From an uncultured Sutterella sp. (lineage in GTDB: Bacteria; Pseudomonadota; Gammaproteobacteria; Burkholderiales; Burkholderiaceae_F), in contig USCE01000044.1 of NCBI GenBank assembly GCA_900553105.1, positions 1-8,741 of the forward strand: 8,741 nt of DNA, read 5' to 3'. Positions 6,642 to 8,741 of the stretch are shown one piece after another. The notes below the pieces were generated by a model. It did not search any database. It worked only from the letters and a program-made list of their open reading frames with translations, and was not told the DNA's origin. Within the stretch, counting starts at the first letter, position 1. Every line of letters starts with the position of its first letter. The position numbers were made by a program, and so were the translations under genes.

Positions 6642-7352
6642 ATGGCGATTTTCAACACAAAAGCAAAACACCTCTTTAAGCGCGGGTTAATCGTGGCGGG
6701 GGCGGCTTTTTGTTTGATTGAAATCTATTATATCGGTCAGGTTCTCTATTACTCAAAAGCCGAGATCACCACGTCGGCTTATATCGAAAGCGAACGCGAG
6801 CGTTTGGGCAAGGTCACGGTGCGTCCTGTGCCTTTGTTGCGTGTATCCAATAACATGATTCGTGCCGTGATTGCTGCCGAAGATGTGAACTTTTTAAATC
6901 ACAACGGTATTGAGTGGAAAGCGTTGCAAACGGCTTTTATCAGTAATGTGCTCGAAGGAGAGGCTGCGCCCGGTGGCTCAACCATCACACAGCAACTCAT
7001 TAAAAATCTTTTTTTATCTCACAAGAAAAGCTACATTCGCAAAGCACAGGAAATTGTTTTAGCTAAAGTGATGGAGGCGACTTGGAGCAAGGGACGCATA
7101 CTGCAGACGTATTTGAATGTCGCTGAATTTGGTCAGGGTATCTTCGGTGTAGAAGCGGCTGCACAGCACTATTACGGTCAAAGGGCGTCCACGTTAAACC
7201 ATTGGCAAAGTCTGTGGTTGGCCTGCATACTGAGTAACCCGCGCTATTACGAAAAGCGGGGATCAACTCGATGGCTTGAAATCCGAATGCGTCGAGTCAG
7301 TCGAGCAATGACATTTCCTGAAGTCTACCGTGTCAATAACCGTCTTCAATAG
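6642..7352 (+). CDS. mtgA: Monofunctional biosynthetic peptidoglycan transglycosylase MtgA (GT51)
   Basis: A complete 236-residue inner-membrane protein: a basic start, one transmembrane segment at about 14-37, then a periplasmic GT51 domain. Motif I is AAEDVNFLNHNG with catalytic donor E80; motif II is GGSTITQQLIKN at 111-122; motif III is RKAQE with the second glutamate E137, continuing to SKGRILQTYLN; motif IV is EFGQGIFGVEAAAQHYYG at 162-179. There is no transpeptidase domain, so the protein only polymerises lipid II into glycan strands. Length fits the family (about 230-245). Three usually acidic positions outside the two catalytic glutamates differ from my remembered consensus: E91 for D after H-x-G-x, Q155 in ILQxYLN, and Q189 in the last motif. 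AGAGAGG at 6627-6633 lies 8 bases before the ATG. The gene follows rimO by 18 bases, and its last 20 bases overlap the convergent permease gene. Confidence 0.93.
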   Translation: MAIFNTKAKHLFKRGLIVAGAAFCLIEIYYIGQVLYYSKAEITTSAYIESERERLGKVTVRPVPLLRVSNNMIRAVIAAEDVNFLNHNGIEWKALQTAFISNVLEGEAAPGGSTITQQLIKNLFLSHKKSYIRKAQEIVLAKVMEATWSKGRILQTYLNVAEFGQGIFGVEAAAQHYYGQRASTLNHWQSLWLACILSNPRYYEKRGSTRWLEIRMRRVSRAMTFPEVYRVNNRLQ

Positions 7353-8523
7353 TTTTGACAGCTGAGCGATTTGTTGTCGGTGCAAGATAGCGGCGGGAGA
7401 AAACAAAAAGCATCAAACTGCCGTAGACAGCAAACTGTAAAAGACTCGCTGCGATTAAATGAGTAACCTGAGATAGGTTTGAGCCTTCTTGACTGGCAAA
7501 GACGAGTGCCTGACAAGCTGGTGTTGTCGGAATCATCCAAGCAAACGGAATCACCCAGGTAGCAAAATTCTCCATCGGGAACACAAGTCCGCATAAAAAG
7601 ACTGACGGCGCAGATGCCAGAACGAGTGCCGGTGCATATCGATACGTGCCCATTAAAAGTGTCAACAGCATGGCTAAAGCGCACACCGAAAGCGAAAAAG
7701 CCGCTAGCGCCGCAAGTGTTGCTACCGCATTGAGAAAGGTGGGCATGCCGAGTACGGCCAAGCCGAATGTCTCTAAAAAGAGTCCCCAGAAAAATGCAAT
7801 CAGCACAAAACCTGAATATACGGCCAGAAGACCGGTTTTAGTGCGAAACGCTTGAGTGATAAAACCGGGTTTCGGATTGGCCTCAAGCCACTGACCGAGT
7901 GCAATACCGATGCCGAAAAACATGACCGCTTGTACGATGACGACTGCTACCAAAGGTACAGTGTAGTAGCCATATCCGCCGATATTGTTAAAGAGGTCTT
8001 GAGAGACCATCGAAGGAGCGGCCTGTGTCATAGACTTAGCAACCGTAGGATTAAGTCCCTTGTGCAACAAACGGGTGACGACCTCTACGGTATTTTCTTC
8101 AGCCACAATTGTCAACAAAGAGCTCGAGACTGCACGGCCTTTTACTGGCATAGCGCCGTTACTAAATACGTGCACAGCAACCGGTTCGCCACGGGCTAAG
8201 TCGCGAGAGAATTCTTGACCAATAACAACAATGACATCGACTTCATTGCGGGCAAACTGCTCCTGGGCTTGATTGTAATTGGCCGTGATTAAACGGGCAT
8301 CGACGGTTTGAGCACTCAAAATTTTATTGACAAAGTCATGTGAGCGCTCAGTCTGATCCATGTCGACAATCGCAGTTGGGATACGCACAATGATTTGGTT
8401 GTCGTAGGGCAGTGCGTAAAAAACCAAATAAAAGAGCGAGGCAATGGCAAAGATCAAAAACGTATCACGCGAAACAATCGCGTTTTTGATCGTTAAAAGG
8501 ACTGTTTTGAGCCAGGCGGTCAT
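7333..8523 (-). CDS. ABC-2 type transporter permease (YhhJ/YbhR-like)
   Basis: A 396-residue inner-membrane permease counted from the ATG at 8523. One transmembrane segment (about 21-40) is followed by a large periplasmic domain (about 41-185) with the family pattern IPTAIVDMDQTERS, a segment ending in VDVIVVIGQEFSRDLARGE, and VHVFSNG. About five C-terminal membrane segments follow (roughly 186-208, 230-255, 263-290, 298-317, 356-376), with the typical CGLVFPMENF and IPFAWMIPTTPACQAL. This shape matches ABC-2 subunits that pair with a sister permease and an RbbA/YbhF-type ATPase to export drugs or other hydrophobic compounds; the substrate cannot be told. The ATG at 8523 is preferred over one at 8541 because a perfect AGGAGG lies 7 bases upstream of it and it overlaps the previous stop as ATGA. 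No terminator is visible after the stop, and the gene runs 20 bases into mtgA. Confidence 0.88.
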   Translation of the reverse strand: MTAWLKTVLLTIKNAIVSRDTFLIFAIASLFYLVFYALPYDNQIIVRIPTAIVDMDQTERSHDFVNKILSAQTVDARLITANYNQAQEQFARNEVDVIVVIGQEFSRDLARGEPVAVHVFSNGAMPVKGRAVSSSLLTIVAEENTVEVVTRLLHKGLNPTVAKSMTQAAPSMVSQDLFNNIGGYGYYTVPLVAVVIVQAVMFFGIGIALGQWLEANPKPGFITQAFRTKTGLLAVYSGFVLIAFFWGLFLETFGLAVLGMPTFLNAVATLAALAAFSLSVCALAMLLTLLMGTYRYAPALVLASAPSVFLCGLVFPMENFATWVIPFAWMIPTTPACQALVFASQEGSNLSQVTHLIAASLLQFAVYGSLMLFVFSRRYLAPTTNRSAVKTIEDGY

Positions 8524-8741
8524 GGGCGAGCCTCCTGCCATTCATTAAACATGGCCACTCGCACGCTATTGCGGTATAAGCTATAGCCGACACCGACCCA
8601 AAGTAGCGCAAAAGCAAGCAGCTTGGCAAGTGTCAGCAGGGAGATAGACAGGGGACTGTCGAGCATCCAAACTTGACCTTGGAACGCAAAATAGTGTTTA
8701 AAGGGAAAGCAGGCCGCAAGCCATTTCACCCAACCGTCCAT
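8520..8741 (-). CDS. Partial ABC-2 type permease, C-terminal end only
   Basis: The frame is open at the right edge. The Met codon at 8741-8739 is probably internal, since the visible 73 residues look like the tail of an ABC-2 permease: WVKWLAACFPFKHYF matches the 'P-x-W-x-x-x-L-x-x-x-F-P' segment that precedes the last membrane helix in this family, one hydrophobic helix spans about visible residues 32-56, and a short basic cytoplasmic tail follows. It is therefore the upstream partner of the next permease, as in tandem YbhS-YbhR pairs. Its TGA (8522-8520) shares bases with the ATG of that gene, a 4-base ATGA overlap. A membrane-fusion protein and an ATPase gene would be expected further upstream on this strand, outside the window. 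Confidence 0.78.
   Translation of the reverse strand: MDGWVKWLAACFPFKHYFAFQGQVWMLDSPLSISLLTLAKLLAFALLWVGVGYSLYRNSVRVAMFNEWQEARP
8531..8536 (-). promoter_or_regulatory. Consensus ribosome-binding site that fixes the downstream permease start
   Basis: On the - strand AGGAGG ends 7 bases before the ATG at 8523. It lies inside the last codons of the upstream permease gene. If translation began at the ATG at 8541, this site would be coding sequence (residues about 2-4), which makes that start unlikely. Confidence 0.8.

Noticed and set aside
7238..7260. CCCGC...GCGGG stem near the end of mtgA as a terminator
   Set aside because: The loop is 13 bases, no T-run follows on either strand, and it lies within conserved coding sequence.
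7646..8199. Two + strand open frames (69 and 115 codons) opposite the permease gene
   Set aside because: Both are antisense to a clear membrane protein and their translations show no family features.
8739..8741. ATG at the right edge as the true start of the last gene
   Set aside because: A 73-residue protein with one membrane helix would be an isolated permease tail; the residues match the C-terminal end of ABC-2 permeases, so the Met is internal.

Overview
The window looks like a chromosomal housekeeping segment of a betaproteobacterium. The key clue is the block bamD / rluD / pgeF, with bamD divergent from the other two, an order I remember from Burkholderiales. GC content is moderate (roughly half by eye), well below Burkholderia or Ralstonia, which would fit a Sutterellaceae-like host. 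That lineage is an inference from gene order and composition, not a database result.

Layout. (a) Positions 1-2515, + strand: the 3' end of a gene for a charged, coiled-coil-rich protein, overlapping by one base a complete XPD/DinG-type iron-sulfur DNA helicase (YoaA-like). (b) 2518-2551: a bidirectional intrinsic terminator between the helicase and the convergent bamD. (c) 2574-3341, - strand: bamD, the TPR lipoprotein of the outer-membrane beta-barrel assembly machine. (d) 3342-3457: a 116-bp divergent control region with a good bamD promoter, a weaker candidate rluD promoter and a 16-bp inverted repeat between their -10 boxes. (e) 3458-7352, + strand: a tight run of rluD (23S rRNA pseudouridine synthase), pgeF (peptidoglycan precursor editing), rimO (ribosomal protein S12 methylthiotransferase) and mtgA (monofunctional peptidoglycan glycosyltransferase), with gaps of 12, 4 and 18 bases, most likely one operon. 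(f) 7333-8741, - strand: two tandem ABC-2 type permease genes. The upstream one is cut by the right edge of the window, and the downstream one is translationally coupled to it through an ATGA overlap. The last 20 bases of mtgA and of this permease gene overlap tail to tail.

The rluD-mtgA run combines ribosome maturation (rluD, rimO) with cell-wall work (pgeF keeps L-Ser/Gly out of the stem peptide; mtgA polymerises lipid II), next to the envelope gene bamD. The permease pair probably belongs to a YhhJ/YbhR-type exporter whose ATPase and membrane-fusion genes would lie beyond 8741.

I see no tRNA, rRNA, CRISPR array, insertion sequence, prophage or attachment site, and no intergenic stretch longer than about 120 bases. 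I found no sign of an undescribed multi-gene system. The points worth a second look are local: the control region between bamD and rluD, an asymmetric terminator, departures from consensus in MtgA, a corrected permease start, a tail-to-tail gene overlap, and the partial first gene.
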